From Youngiibacter multivorans (GTDB lineage Bacteria > Bacillota > Clostridia > Clostridiales > Clostridiaceae): a DNA stretch of 64,000 nucleotides. The stretch is taken from assembly GCF_017873395.1 (NCBI RefSeq), contig NZ_JAGGKC010000011.1:1-64000 (forward strand), in the 5' to 3' direction. Shown here piece after piece: positions 50,746 to 59,691 of this stretch (within the stretch, counting starts at the first letter, position 1; every line of letters starts with the position of its first letter). The position numbers and the translations under genes were made by a program. Under the pieces are notes generated by a model that saw only the letters and a list, made by a program, of their open reading frames with translations, was not told the DNA's origin and did no database searches.

Positions 50746-51693
50746 TTACTCGTCGCTGGATCTTAGATTCAAATCCAGATCCTTGAGCTTTCTTTCAACC
50801 TCTTCAAGAGACTTCTTTCCGAGATTCCTTACCTTCATCATGTCTTCCATGGATTTCATGGTAAGCTCATGAACGGTGTTGATTCCTGCCCTCTTCAGGC
50901 AGTTGTACGACCTTACGGACAGGTCAAGCTCTTCGATAGTCATCTCGAGGACCTTTTCCTTCTTGTCGTCTTCCTTCTCTATCATGATTTCAACGTCATT
51001 CGCATGATCTGTCAGAGTCATGAAAAGCTTGAAGTGCTCTATGAGTATCTTCGCTGCGAGGCTTATGGCCTCCTCAGTCTTGATGGTTCCATTGGTCCAG
51101 ATCTCAAGAGTCAGCTTGTCGTAGTCAGTTATCTGTCCTACTCTCGTGTTGTCCACTGAGAAATTGACTCTCTTCACCGGTGTGTATATGGAATCCACAG
51201 CTATTGTCGACAGGCTCAGGTCATCGGATTTGTTCCTCTGCTGTGAAACATATCCCCTTCCCCTGTTGATGGTGATTTCCATATATAGCTTCGCTTCTTC
51301 ATCAAGGGTAGCGATATGAAGGTCCTTGTTTATGATCTCCACATCTCCGTCGGTCTTGATATCTCCGGCGGTTATTACTCCCGGTCCCTTGGCGTCGATA
51401 TATATCTGCCTTGGTCCGTCCCCGTTCATCTTAAGGAACAGGTTCTTGAGGTTCAGGATGAGCTCTGTGACATCTTCCTTGACTCCGGGTACTACTGAAA
51501 ACTCATGCAGCACGCCGTCAATCTTGACTGATGTGGGAGCAACTCCCGGAAGAGAAGAAAGAAGCATTCTCCTCAATGCGTTACCTAAAGTAATTCCATA
51601 GCCTCTTTCAAGAGGTTCTACTACGAACTTACCATAGGTGCCATCTTCATTTGTCTCTACACACTGGATTTTTGGTTTTTCAATCTCAAACAT
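50746..51693 (-). CDS. rpoA: RNA polymerase alpha subunit
   Basis: 315 residues. N-terminal domain with GYGITLGNALRRMLLSSLPG and the C-terminal domain with LDLSVRSYNCLKRAGINTVHEL and VRNLGKKSLEEV are intact. It assembles the polymerase core and contacts promoters and activators. The 119-base spacer before it, where rpsD lies in many genomes, can fold into nested stems that pair with its ribosome binding site region. Confidence 0.97.
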   Translation of the reverse strand: MFEIEKPKIQCVETNEDGTYGKFVVEPLERGYGITLGNALRRMLLSSLPGVAPTSVKIDGVLHEFSVVPGVKEDVTELILNLKNLFLKMNGDGPRQIYIDAKGPGVITAGDIKTDGDVEIINKDLHIATLDEEAKLYMEITINRGRGYVSQQRNKSDDLSLSTIAVDSIYTPVKRVNFSVDNTRVGQITDYDKLTLEIWTNGTIKTEEAISLAAKILIEHFKLFMTLTDHANDVEIMIEKEDDKKEKVLEMTIEELDLSVRSYNCLKRAGINTVHELTMKSMEDMMKVRNLGKKSLEEVERKLKDLDLNLRSSDE

Positions 51694-51703
51694 TTTGACC
51701 CTC

Positions 51704-51805
51704 CTTGGATAATGCAGTCTTCAAAGGTCAACTGATTCCATGATTCCCGGATCTATACGCTTGGCTTAGCCTTCGCTGTGTGCCCGGGTAATAGTGCAAT
51801 CCAAG
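51704..51805 (-). promoter_or_regulatory. structured leader ahead of rpoA
   Basis: In the rpsK-rpoA spacer ATCCAAG (minus, 51704-51710) next to the rpoA ribosome binding site pairs with CTTGGAT (51799-51805). Inside, CCCGG/CCGGG (51746-51750 with 51784-51788) and a small GGC/GCC hairpin (51763-51771) nest. The fold could hide the start of rpoA. Confidence 0.45.
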
Positions 51806-51812
51806 AGGATAA

Positions 51813-52214
51813 CTAGACCCTTCTTCTCTTAGGAGGTCTGCATCCGTTGTGTGGAATTGGTGTTACGTCCTTGATTAGAGTAACCTCAAGACCTGCTGCC
51901 TGAAGTGACCTTATTGCCGCTTCTCTGCCTGATCCAGGTCCCTTGACATATACCTCTACACTCTTCAGACCGTGCTCCATTGCAGCCTTTGCCGCAGTTT
52001 CTGCAGCTATCTGTGCAGCATATGGTGTGCTCTTCCTTGATCCCTTAAAGCCATGAGCTCCTGAACTGGACCATGAGAGGGCGTTTCCTGCCGCGTCAGT
52101 GATGGTTACTATGGAGTTGTTGAAAGTAGACTGTATGTGAGCCTGTCCGTGCTCAATATTCTTTCTTTCTTTTTTTCTTCTTACAACCTTCTTGGTGTTT
52201 TTAGCCGCTGCCAT
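51813..52214 (-). CDS. rpsK: ribosomal protein S11
   Basis: 133 residues. GQAHIQSTFNNSIVTITDAAGNALSWSSSG (in part) and the C-terminal DVTPIPHNGCRPPKRRRV are diagnostic. It lies 12 bases after rpsM; rpsD, which often follows, is absent. Confidence 0.97.
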   Translation of the reverse strand: MAAAKNTKKVVRRKKERKNIEHGQAHIQSTFNNSIVTITDAAGNALSWSSSGAHGFKGSRKSTPYAAQIAAETAAKAAMEHGLKSVEVYVKGPGSGREAAIRSLQAAGLEVTLIKDVTPIPHNGCRPPKRRRV

Positions 52215-52226
52215 TATCTTCCCTCC

Positions 52227-52595
52227 TTACTTCTTCTTGTTAGCTATGGTCTTTCTCGGACCCTTTCTTGTTCTTGCGTTTGTCTTTGTCTTCTGACCTC
52301 TTACCGGGAGACCCTTTCTATGTCTGATGCCTCTGTAGCATCCGATTTCAACAAGCCTCTTTATGTTCAGGGCAACCTCTCTTCTGAGGTCTCCTTCTAC
52401 TTTGACATTCTTGTTGATGAAGTCTCTTATAGCATTGACTTCAGTTTCGGAAAGGTCCTTGACCCTTGTGTCAGGATTCACGCCTGTAGCTTCTATTATC
52501 TTCTTCGAAGTAGAAAGGCCGATTCCAAATATGTAGGTTAGTCCGATTTCGACTCTCTTACCTTTAGGTAGGTCTACGCCTGCTATTCTTGCCAT
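52227..52595 (-). CDS. rpsM: ribosomal protein S13
   Basis: 122 residues. MARIAGVDLPKGKRVEIGLTYI and the C-terminal RHRKGLPVRGQKTKTNARTRKG are diagnostic. It follows rpmJ by 35 bases in the usual infA-rpmJ-rpsM-rpsK order. Confidence 0.97.
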   Translation of the reverse strand: MARIAGVDLPKGKRVEIGLTYIFGIGLSTSKKIIEATGVNPDTRVKDLSETEVNAIRDFINKNVKVEGDLRREVALNIKRLVEIGCYRGIRHRKGLPVRGQKTKTNARTRKGPRKTIANKKK

Positions 52596-52630
52596 ATGAT
52601 TATTTACACCTCCTGTTAATACTCTTTCTA

Positions 52631-52744
52631 TTAGCCCTGTTTCTGCTTGTGCTTAGGGTTCTCGCAGATAACCATTACGTTACCTTTTCTCTTGATGACC
52701 TTGCACTTTTCACAGATAGGCTTAACTGACGGTCTTACTTTCAT
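52631..52744 (-). CDS. rpmJ: ribosomal protein L36 (zinc form)
   Basis: 37 residues, KVRPSVKPICEKCKVIKRKG at the start, with the C-x2-C ... C-x4-H zinc ligands (CEKC, ICENPKH), so it is the zinc-binding C+ paralogue. It lies 18 bases after infA. Confidence 0.96.
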   Translation of the reverse strand: MKVRPSVKPICEKCKVIKRKGNVMVICENPKHKQKQG

Positions 52745-52762
52745 CTCGTTAACCCTCCTTTA

Positions 52763-52981
52763 TTACTTGGCTCTCCAGGTGATACGTCCTCTTGTGAGAT
52801 CGTATGGTGACAGTTCAATAGTCACCTTGTCGCCTGGTAGAATCCTTATGAAATTCATTCTCAACTTTCCTGACAGATGAGCAAGAATTGTGTGTCCACT
52901 TTCAAGTTCAACTTCAAACATCGCGTTCGGAAGTGATTCCTTGACGGTGCCCTGCATTTCTATAACATCTTCTTTTGACAT
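52763..52981 (-). CDS. infA: translation initiation factor IF-1
   Basis: 72 residues, the exact normal length; KEDVIEMQGTVKESLPNAMF and ITPGDKV-like (RILPGDKVTIELSPYDLTRGRI) segments are diagnostic of the OB-fold. It binds the ribosomal A site during initiation. Confidence 0.97.
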   Translation of the reverse strand: MSKEDVIEMQGTVKESLPNAMFEVELESGHTILAHLSGKLRMNFIRILPGDKVTIELSPYDLTRGRITWRAK

Positions 52982-52988
52982 AAGGTAC

Positions 52989-53264
52989 TTATACCTCCTT
53001 AGCCTGAAGCCCTATGAGCTTCGCAATTTTTACCATGCACTCCTGATCTCCTGCCCTGAGGCCTTCAATCGTCCATTCTTCTGCTCCAGCTGCAACAAAA
53101 AGATGCTTTTTGTTCTTTCTCTTAGGGTTGTCAAAAGAATGCTTGTTTCCATCCACCAGAGTGACGAAATACCGGTCGGTATCTTCGAATACTACATAGT
53201 ACTTTCCTAGGTCTCTGCCTTTTCTGGAAAGCACCAGGCATCCCTTCATTCCATTGTCTTCCAC
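52989..53264 (-). CDS. KOW-domain RNA-binding protein (L14e-like)
   Basis: 91 residues with a KOW motif near the start (GCLVLSRKGRDLGKYYVV) and a basic stretch DNPKRKNKKHLF. It resembles the COG2163 (RPL14A) proteins that clostridia carry between map and infA. The role is unknown, probably ribosome-associated. GTG start five bases after AGAGGTG. Confidence 0.85.
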   Translation of the reverse strand: MEDNGMKGCLVLSRKGRDLGKYYVVFEDTDRYFVTLVDGNKHSFDNPKRKNKKHLFVAAGAEEWTIEGLRAGDQECMVKIAKLIGLQAKEV

Positions 53265-53323
53265 AAACTCACCTCTTGATTGCCATAGCTATAAATCAAA
53301 ATCCATAACTAAGCAGCATTTTC

Positions 53324-54082
53324 TCAAATGCCCCGCATCAGTGTCAGGATCTCGGGTTCGCCATCTGTAATGGCCACGGTGTTCTCATAGTGAGCAGAAA
53401 GCTTTCCGTCTTCTGTAACCGTAGTCCAGTTGTCGTCTAAGATCCTTACATTGTACCTGCCAACATTTACCATAGGTTCGATGGCAAGCACCATGCCTTT
53501 GTCTAGCCTGGGTCCCCTGCCCTCTTTTCCGTAATTCGGTATCTGAGGGTCTTCATGCAGATTCCTTCCGATCCCGTGGCCGGTAAAATCCCTTACCACT
53601 GAAAATCCGTTATCCTCCACATGCTTCTGTATGGCATGGGATATGTCCCCAAGCCTCCTGCCTTCATAGGCATGTTCCATTCCCTTGAAGAAGCTTTCTT
53701 CGGTCACCCTTATGAGCTTCCTTGCCTCCTCTGAAACATCTCCTACCGGAAAGGTCCTTGCGGCGTCTCCGTGGAATCCGTTAAGAAACGCTCCGACGTC
53801 AACGCTGATGATGTCCCCTTCCTTCAGTATGTTCTTCCGGTTTGGTATGCCGTGAATCACCACATCATTCACAGAAGCGCATATGGATCCTGTAAATCCG
53901 TGATAATTCTTGAAAGATGGTTTAGCTCCGTGCCTAGTTATAAATTCCTCACACAGTGCATCAAGCTCCTGTGTGGATATCCCCGGCCTGATATGCTCGG
54001 CGATCATCTCCAGGGTCATCCCTGTGAGCTGTCCGGCCTTCTTCATCAGGTCCAGTTCGATCCGGTTCTTAATTATTATCAT
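53324..54082 (-). CDS. map: type I methionine aminopeptidase
   Basis: 252 residues. Metal ligands are visible: SVDVGAFLNGFHGDAARTF (two Asp), TGHGIGRNLHEDP (His), AIEPMV (Glu) and a final YENTVAIT (Glu). It removes initiator methionine. Its start touches the adk stop (one-base overlap), the usual secY-adk-map order. Confidence 0.96.
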   Translation of the reverse strand: MIIIKNRIELDLMKKAGQLTGMTLEMIAEHIRPGISTQELDALCEEFITRHGAKPSFKNYHGFTGSICASVNDVVIHGIPNRKNILKEGDIISVDVGAFLNGFHGDAARTFPVGDVSEEARKLIRVTEESFFKGMEHAYEGRRLGDISHAIQKHVEDNGFSVVRDFTGHGIGRNLHEDPQIPNYGKEGRGPRLDKGMVLAIEPMVNVGRYNVRILDDNWTTVTEDGKLSAHYENTVAITDGEPEILTLMRGI

Positions 54083-54732
54083 TATTCCTTGCTCCCAAGT
54101 AGCTTTACTATGCTTTCGAAGACCACAGGTATTGCCTGTGTTCCATCAACCACCCTGAGTATTCCCTTTGCCAGGTAGTACTCTATGAGCGGCTCCGTCT
54201 GCCTGTCATAAATATCAAGTCTGTCCACTACTGTATCAATGGAGTCGTCCTTCCTTTGTATGACCTTTGTTCCGCATACGTCACAGACACCCTTTGCCAT
54301 CGGCGGGTTGTAGACAAGGTGGTAGGTTGCTCCGCATGACGGACAAACCCTTCTTCCTGTCATCCTGTCGATTATGAAATCTCTGGGTACCTGTATAAGC
54401 AATGCCGTATCTACGGCTTCGCCATCGGCTGCAAGCATCTTACCGAGCTCGTCAGCCTGGAATACGGTTCTCGGGAATCCATCAAGCAGGTAGCCGGTTT
54501 CGCAGTCGGGCTCACTGAGCCTTCCTTTGACCATTCTGATGGTAACCTCGTCCGGCACAAGCAAGCCTTTGTCCATGTACCCTTTTGCAAGGGTGCCAAG
54601 TTCCGTTCCGTCAGCGATGTTCTTCCTGAATATATCTCCTGTGGAAATATGCGGTATCTGGAACCTTTTGCTTATGGACTGCGCCTGCGTGCCTTTGCCT
54701 GCTCCAGGGGGACCTAACAATATAATCTTCAC
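54082..54732 (-). CDS. adk: adenylate kinase
   Basis: 216 residues. P-loop KIILLGPPGAGKGTQA, GFPRTVFQA, and a zinc-binding LID with CPSC ... CDVC are diagnostic of the long, zinc-containing Gram-positive type. I prefer GTG 54732, nine bases after GGAG; starts at 54747 or 54741 overlap the binding site. Confidence 0.95.
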   Translation of the reverse strand: MKIILLGPPGAGKGTQAQSISKRFQIPHISTGDIFRKNIADGTELGTLAKGYMDKGLLVPDEVTIRMVKGRLSEPDCETGYLLDGFPRTVFQADELGKMLAADGEAVDTALLIQVPRDFIIDRMTGRRVCPSCGATYHLVYNPPMAKGVCDVCGTKVIQRKDDSIDTVVDRLDIYDRQTEPLIEYYLAKGILRVVDGTQAIPVVFESIVKLLGSKE

Positions 54733-54752
54733 GGGCTTCATCTCCAATATTC

Positions 54753-56030
54753 TTATTTAAGAAATCCTTGATAATGCCTCATCACAAGCTGTGATTCAAG
54801 CTGCTTCATTGTGTCCATTGCCACGCCAATCATGATGAACAGCATTGTTCCTCCGAAGGCGAGACCCTTGAACGAAGTATAGCCTTCAAGGACTATTGGG
54901 AATATAGCTATGGCTGCAGCGAATATTCCGCCAACTATTGAAACCCTGTCAAGTATCCTCTCCAGGTATTTGGCAGTTGCCACACCAGGCCTAATGCCTG
55001 CCACGTATCCGCCTGATTTTGCCATGTTCTCAGCCATCTCATCCGGTTTGAACGTTATGTTCGTGTAGAACCAGGAGAAGAACAGCACAAGCACCGCGTA
55101 AATCAGTGCGTAAATTATCGTATTTGTCTTGAATGGGCTATAAGCACCTTCTGTCAGCCACTTTATCCATGCCACGTTCGGGAAGAACTGGGCGAGGGTT
55201 GCAGGAAACTGCATTACGGACATCGCGAATATTATCGAAATTACCGCTGAGCTGCTTATCCCTACAGGTATATGTGTGGACTGGCCTTTGTACTGCTTTG
55301 TCCCTACTACTCTTCCGGCATACTGTACAGGTATTCTCCTCTCACCGAGTGAGAAACCAGTCACACCGACGAACATGAGAGCCACTACAATAACAAAGAG
55401 CGCAAGCATGACTATGTCGATGTTTTTGCCCGTATAGAGCGCATATACCTGATACATCAGGGTTGGGAATCTGGATAATATGTTCACGAATATCAGTACT
55501 GAGACACCGCTTCCTATTCCCTTTTCAGTGATCTGGTCACCCAGCCACATGAGGAAGGTCGAGGATGCGATAAGAGTCATTATGATAAGCACCGTGTTGA
55601 GCGGTGTATCCTTTTCGACTGCCCCTGCATTGTATATTATGACATAAGTTCCATAAGCCTGTACCGCACCGATTGCTATAGCCGCATACCTTGTTATGTT
55701 CTGTATCTTTGCCCTTCCGTCCTGGCCTTCTTTCGAAAGCTGCTCCAGATAGGGAATAATGACAGTCATAAGCTGCATTATGATGGATGCATTGATGTAC
55801 GGGACTACACCCATTGCGAATATGCTGAAGTTTCCGAAGGCTCCTCCTGATATCAGGTCATAGAACCCGATAAGAGTCTGGGAGTTTGCGAGACTTTTCA
55901 GTGCATCCGCATTGATATTAGGTACCGGTATGAAGTGTCCCATCCTGAATATGAATACCACGAACGCCGTGAAAAGTATCTTCTTTCTCAGGTCCTTGAT
56001 CTTCCAGGCATTCTTAAGGGTTTGCAGCAT
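54753..56030 (-). CDS. secY: preprotein translocase subunit SecY
   Basis: 425 residues, ten membrane segments. FIFRMGHFIPVPNI, GIGSGVSVLIFVNI, the cytoplasmic loop with ERRIPVQYA, and RPGVATAKYLERIL are diagnostic. It forms the Sec channel. It follows rplO by one base. Confidence 0.96.
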   Translation of the reverse strand: MLQTLKNAWKIKDLRKKILFTAFVVFIFRMGHFIPVPNINADALKSLANSQTLIGFYDLISGGAFGNFSIFAMGVVPYINASIIMQLMTVIIPYLEQLSKEGQDGRAKIQNITRYAAIAIGAVQAYGTYVIIYNAGAVEKDTPLNTVLIIMTLIASSTFLMWLGDQITEKGIGSGVSVLIFVNILSRFPTLMYQVYALYTGKNIDIVMLALFVIVVALMFVGVTGFSLGERRIPVQYAGRVVGTKQYKGQSTHIPVGISSSAVISIIFAMSVMQFPATLAQFFPNVAWIKWLTEGAYSPFKTNTIIYALIYAVLVLFFSWFYTNITFKPDEMAENMAKSGGYVAGIRPGVATAKYLERILDRVSIVGGIFAAAIAIFPIVLEGYTSFKGLAFGGTMLFIMIGVAMDTMKQLESQLVMRHYQGFLK

Positions 56031-56031
56031 G

Positions 56032-56472
56032 CTAAATCACCTCAACTTTTCCTCCGGCAGCTTCTATCTTTTCCATCGCTGATTTAGAGAACTTTGTAGC
56101 CTTGACTGTAAGTGACTTTTCAAGCGTACCGTTTCCGAGAATCTTAACTCCGTCAACGATCTTTGATACTACGCCTCTCTTGAGAAGAACTTCTTCTGTG
56201 ATTTCTGCGCCATTCTCAAATATATTGAGCCTGTCCACATTTACCTCTACATACTCCTTAGCGAATATGTTAGTGAATCCTCTCTTTGGGATTCTTCTAT
56301 AAAGAGGCATCTGGCCTCCTTCGAATCCTGGTCTGACTCCTCCGCCTGACCTTGACTTCTGGCCTTTCATACCTTTGCCGGCCTGCTTTCCGAGGCCTGA
56401 TCCAGTACCTCTTCCGACTCTCTTAGGAGCCTTCCTGCTGCCAGCCGCTGGCTTCAACTCATGAAGTTTCAT
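56032..56472 (-). CDS. rplO: ribosomal protein L15
   Basis: 146 residues. MKLHELKPAAGSRKAPKRVG, GRGTGSGLGKQAGKGMKGQ and GFEGGQMPLYRRIPKRGF are diagnostic; it lies between rpmD and secY as usual. Confidence 0.97.
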   Translation of the reverse strand: MKLHELKPAAGSRKAPKRVGRGTGSGLGKQAGKGMKGQKSRSGGGVRPGFEGGQMPLYRRIPKRGFTNIFAKEYVEVNVDRLNIFENGAEITEEVLLKRGVVSKIVDGVKILGNGTLEKSLTVKATKFSKSAMEKIEAAGGKVEVI

Positions 56473-56493
56473 TTAGTTTGCACCTCCTCTTTA

Positions 56494-56673
56494 TTATGCT
56501 TCTTCCACGCTGAGAAGATATTCTATTTTCTTGATCATTCCCCTAACCTGAGGAGTGTCGTTATGCTCTACTGTCTTGCCAATCTTGGACAATCCGAGGG
56601 CCTTGGCAGTAGCAATGTGGTCTTTCTTCCTCGCGATGAGGCTTTTCTTAAGCGTTACCTTCAATGTTGCCAC
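56494..56673 (-). CDS. rpmD: ribosomal protein L30
   Basis: 59 residues (ATLKVTLKKSLIARKKDHIA ... GMIKKIEYLLSVEEA). The start is GTG at 56673 with GGAGGG six bases upstream, and two stop codons follow in tandem. It lies between rpsE and rplO as usual. Confidence 0.96.
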   Translation of the reverse strand: MATLKVTLKKSLIARKKDHIATAKALGLSKIGKTVEHNDTPQVRGMIKKIEYLLSVEEA

Positions 56674-56684
56674 GATGATCCCTC

Positions 56685-57182
56685 CTATCCTAATATTTCT
56701 TCTACAGTCTTGCCTCTCAGCTTAGCTATCTGCTCTGCAGACCTAAGGCTGGCAAGTCCGTTGATGGTTGCCTTTACCATGTTGCTTGGATTGTTTGATC
56801 CAAGTGACTTGGCTCTGACGTCCTTGATTCCTGCAAGCTCGAGGACTGCTCTCGCTGGTCCGCCTGCAAGTACTCCTGTTCCTTCTTCAGCTGGCATTAT
56901 AAGAACCTGACCGGTTCCGAACATGCCTCTTGTCGAATGAGGAACTGTGGTTCCCTTTATCTCAACATGCACAAGGTTCTTCTTGGCATTCTCGATGCCT
57001 TTTCTGATGGCTTCCGGAATTTCTATGGACTTGCCCATGCCGACTCCGACATGACCATTCTCATCGCCTACAACCACAAGTGCTGCAAACCTGAAATTTC
57101 TACCACCCTTGACGACCTTTGTGACTCTGCCAATGTTGACTACTTTCTCTTTAAGGTCCAGTGTGCTGGGATCTATTCTCAC
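56685..57182 (-). CDS. rpsE: ribosomal protein S5
   Basis: 165 residues. KVVNIGRVTKVVKGGRNFRF, GVGMGKSIEIPEAIRKG and the C-terminal GKTVEEILG are diagnostic. It follows rplR by 17 bases. Confidence 0.97.
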   Translation of the reverse strand: MRIDPSTLDLKEKVVNIGRVTKVVKGGRNFRFAALVVVGDENGHVGVGMGKSIEIPEAIRKGIENAKKNLVHVEIKGTTVPHSTRGMFGTGQVLIMPAEEGTGVLAGGPARAVLELAGIKDVRAKSLGSNNPSNMVKATINGLASLRSAEQIAKLRGKTVEEILG

Positions 57183-57199
57183 TATTTATTTCCTCCTTC

Positions 57200-57559
57200 T
57201 TAGAAATCAAGTCCGGCTTCTCTTGCTGCCTCGGCCAGAGTCTGGACCCTTCCGTGGTATATGTAGCCGCCCCTGTCGAAAACGACTGACTTTATTCCCT
57301 TCTCAAGTGCCTTCTTGGCTACGGCTTCGCCGACCTTCTTGGCTGCCTCAAGATTGCTTCCTGCTCCGTCGAAGTCCTTCTCGACTGATGAAGCGGAAAC
57401 AAGTGTTACTCCCTGTACATCATCGATGATCTGGGCATATATGTTCTTTTCGCTTCTGTAAACAGAGAGTCTTGGTCTCTCAGTAGTACCGCTGATCTTT
57501 GTTCGAACTCTTATGTGACGTCTTACTCTTGACGCTTTCTTGTCACCTTTATTGAACAT
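57200..57559 (-). CDS. rplR: ribosomal protein L18
   Basis: 119 residues. RVRRHIRVRTKISGTTERPR and FDRGGYIYHGRVQTLAEAAR are diagnostic of this 5S rRNA binding protein. Confidence 0.97.
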   Translation of the reverse strand: MFNKGDKKASRVRRHIRVRTKISGTTERPRLSVYRSEKNIYAQIIDDVQGVTLVSASSVEKDFDGAGSNLEAAKKVGEAVAKKALEKGIKSVVFDRGGYIYHGRVQTLAEAAREAGLDF

Positions 57560-57578
57560 TAAGTCTCACTCCTTTCTA

Positions 57579-58121
57579 TTACTTCTTACCAGTCTTACCG
57601 ACCTTACGTCTTACGACTTCGCCTTCAAACTTGATTCCCTTGCCTTTATACGGCTCAGGCTTTCTCCACTTCCTTATGTCGGCAGCGGTGTCTCCTACGA
57701 GTTCCTTGTCAGTTCCCCTGATTATTATCTTGGTCTGAGTTGGAAGTTCGAAGGTGATGCCTTCTGCAGGCTCTATCTCTACCGGATGTGAATATCCGAG
57801 TGCGAGCACGAGCTTCTTGCCCTGCAGAGTTGCTCTGTATCCAACTCCTACGAGTTCCAGAGTCTTAGTGAATCCAGCGGATACTCCGACAACCATGTTG
57901 TTCACAAGTGCTCTTACGAGTCCGTGGAGTGCTCTGTTCTGCTTGTCGTCGTTTGGTCTTGTAACAAGTACATTACCGTCTTCAAGCTTAAGTGTTATAT
58001 TCTTATGCATAGCCTTTACCAGCTCGCCTTTAGGTCCCTTTACAGTAACAACATTATCCGGTGTCACATCAAAGGATACTCCAGCAGGTATGGCTATTGG
58101 CATTCTACCAATTCTTGACAT
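57579..58121 (-). CDS. rplF: ribosomal protein L6
   Basis: 180 residues. SRIGRMPIAIPAGV and the C-terminal RKWRKPEPYKGKGIKF are diagnostic; normal length. Confidence 0.97.
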   Translation of the reverse strand: MSRIGRMPIAIPAGVSFDVTPDNVVTVKGPKGELVKAMHKNITLKLEDGNVLVTRPNDDKQNRALHGLVRALVNNMVVGVSAGFTKTLELVGVGYRATLQGKKLVLALGYSHPVEIEPAEGITFELPTQTKIIIRGTDKELVGDTAADIRKWRKPEPYKGKGIKFEGEVVRRKVGKTGKK

Positions 58122-58160
58122 TTCTTAACCTCCTGTTTTTTGGAAATCCATCAGCTATTC

Positions 58161-58559
58161 TTACCAGATGTAGCAGATGACCTCTCCGCCTAATCCGAGT
58201 TTCCTTGCCTCTCTGTCGGCAACCATGCCCTTTGAAGTGGATACTATTGCTACTCCGAGTCCGTTCAATACTTTTGGAACTTCGTCAGCTTTGCAGTACA
58301 CTCTGAGTCCTGGCTTCGATATCCTTTTGAGACCAGTGATAACCCTTTCCTTGTTGGCTCCGTACTTAAGAGCGATTCTCATCATCGGAACAACTCCATC
58401 GCTAAATTCCTCGATGCCCTTAACGTATCCTTCTTCGAGCAGTATATTAGCAACCGCCTTCTTCACCTTGGAAGAGGGGACTTCAACGACCTCATGTCTT
58501 GCAGAATTTGCGTTCCTTACTCTGGTGAGCAAATCTGCGATAGGATCAGTCATAACCAT
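58161..58559 (-). CDS. rpsH: ribosomal protein S8
   Basis: 132 residues. MTDPIADLLTRVRNA and the C-terminal STSKGMVADREARKLGLGGE are diagnostic. ATG 58559 is eight bases after GGAGG. Confidence 0.97.
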   Translation of the reverse strand: MVMTDPIADLLTRVRNANSARHEVVEVPSSKVKKAVANILLEEGYVKGIEEFSDGVVPMMRIALKYGANKERVITGLKRISKPGLRVYCKADEVPKVLNGLGVAIVSTSKGMVADREARKLGLGGEVICYIW

Positions 58560-58588
58560 TATTTGTGCCTCCTTTCAATTACTTGAGA

Positions 58589-58774
58589 TTACCAGCTTGC
58601 TTTTCTTACGCCGGGGATCTCGCCCTTGTATGCTAGGTTTCTAAAACATATTCTGCATATTCCGTACTTCTTGAGTACTGAATGCGGTCTTCCGCACAGC
58701 CTGCATCTGGTGTAAGCCTGTGTCGAATATTTAGGTTCTTTGCTCCACTTTTCCAAAATAGCCTTACGTGCCAC
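58589..58774 (-). CDS. rpsN: ribosomal protein S14, type Z
   Basis: 61 residues with four zinc cysteines (CRLCGRPH ... CRICFR), so it is the short zinc-binding form found in Firmicutes. Confidence 0.97.
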   Translation of the reverse strand: MARKAILEKWSKEPKYSTQAYTRCRLCGRPHSVLKKYGICRICFRNLAYKGEIPGVRKASW

Positions 58775-58789
58775 TTTATTCCCTCCTCT

Positions 58790-59338
58790 TTACTGAACGA
58801 AAGGCATGCCAAGGAATCTCAAGAGTTCTCTTGCTTCCTCGTCTGTCTTCGCGGTTGTAACGAATACGATGTCCATGCCTCTGATTGCATCTATCTTGTC
58901 GTACTCAATCTCGGGGAATATGAGCTGCTCCTTTATTCCAAGGGAGTAGTTGCCCCTGCCGTCAAAGGACTTGTCTGAGACTCCTCTGAAGTCCCTAACT
59001 CTTGGAAGCGCTACGTTCATCAGCTTGTCAGCAAACTGGAACATGTGCAGCTTTCTAAGAGTAACCTTGCATCCTATTGGCATGTTCTCTCTTATCTTGA
59101 AGTTCGCAACTGACTTTCTAGCCCTTGTAATTATAGGCTTCTGTCCAGCGATAAGTGTAAGCTCGGCAACTGCCGCTTCAAGTATCTTAGCGTTGTCTTT
59201 TGCTTCTCCAACGCCCATGTTGATGACTATCTTTTCCAGCCTTGGAACTTCCATTACGTTCTTGTAAGAGAACTTCTCCATCATAGCTGGTACTACTTCA
59301 TTCAAGTACTTTTCCTGTAATCTTGGAACCATATCCAT
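58790..59338 (-). CDS. rplE: ribosomal protein L5
   Basis: 182 residues. LEKIVINMGVGEA, KSVANFKIRENMPIGCKVTL and the C-terminal TAKTDEEARELLRFLGMPF are diagnostic. A second Met two codons on is an alternative start. Confidence 0.96.
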   Translation of the reverse strand: MDMVPRLQEKYLNEVVPAMMEKFSYKNVMEVPRLEKIVINMGVGEAKDNAKILEAAVAELTLIAGQKPIITRARKSVANFKIRENMPIGCKVTLRKLHMFQFADKLMNVALPRVRDFRGVSDKSFDGRGNYSLGIKEQLIFPEIEYDKIDAIRGMDIVFVTTAKTDEEARELLRFLGMPFVQ

Positions 59339-59358
59339 GAGTCCTCCTTTCTTCTATC

Positions 59359-59673
59359 TTATAATACTGCGTTGCAATGCTTGCAGACTCTTACCTTGGA
59401 TCCATCTTCCATTATTTTCCTGGAGATCCTGGTCACGGACTTGCACTTTTCGCAATACAGCATCACTTTGGAGCTGTTTATCGGTGCCTCTGTGCTTATT
59501 ATTCCGCCCTGCATGTTTGTCTTGCTTGGCTTCTTGTGCTTTGACACCATGTTCACGTCCTTCACCAGGACCTTGCCTACCTTGGGCATAACCGAGAGGA
59601 CTTCGCTTATCTTGCCTTTGTCCTTGCCGGAAATCACCATTACTTTGTCATTCTTTCTAACATGTACCTTCAT
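59359..59673 (-). CDS. rplX: ribosomal protein L24
   Basis: 104 residues with the KOW motif (NDKVMVISGKDKGKISEVL). ATG 59673 is five bases after AGAGGTGG; the GTG at 59682 is inside that site. Confidence 0.96.
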   Translation of the reverse strand: MKVHVRKNDKVMVISGKDKGKISEVLSVMPKVGKVLVKDVNMVSKHKKPSKTNMQGGIISTEAPINSSKVMLYCEKCKSVTRISRKIMEDGSKVRVCKHCNAVL

Positions 59674-59691
59674 TTCTGCCACCTCTCCTTC

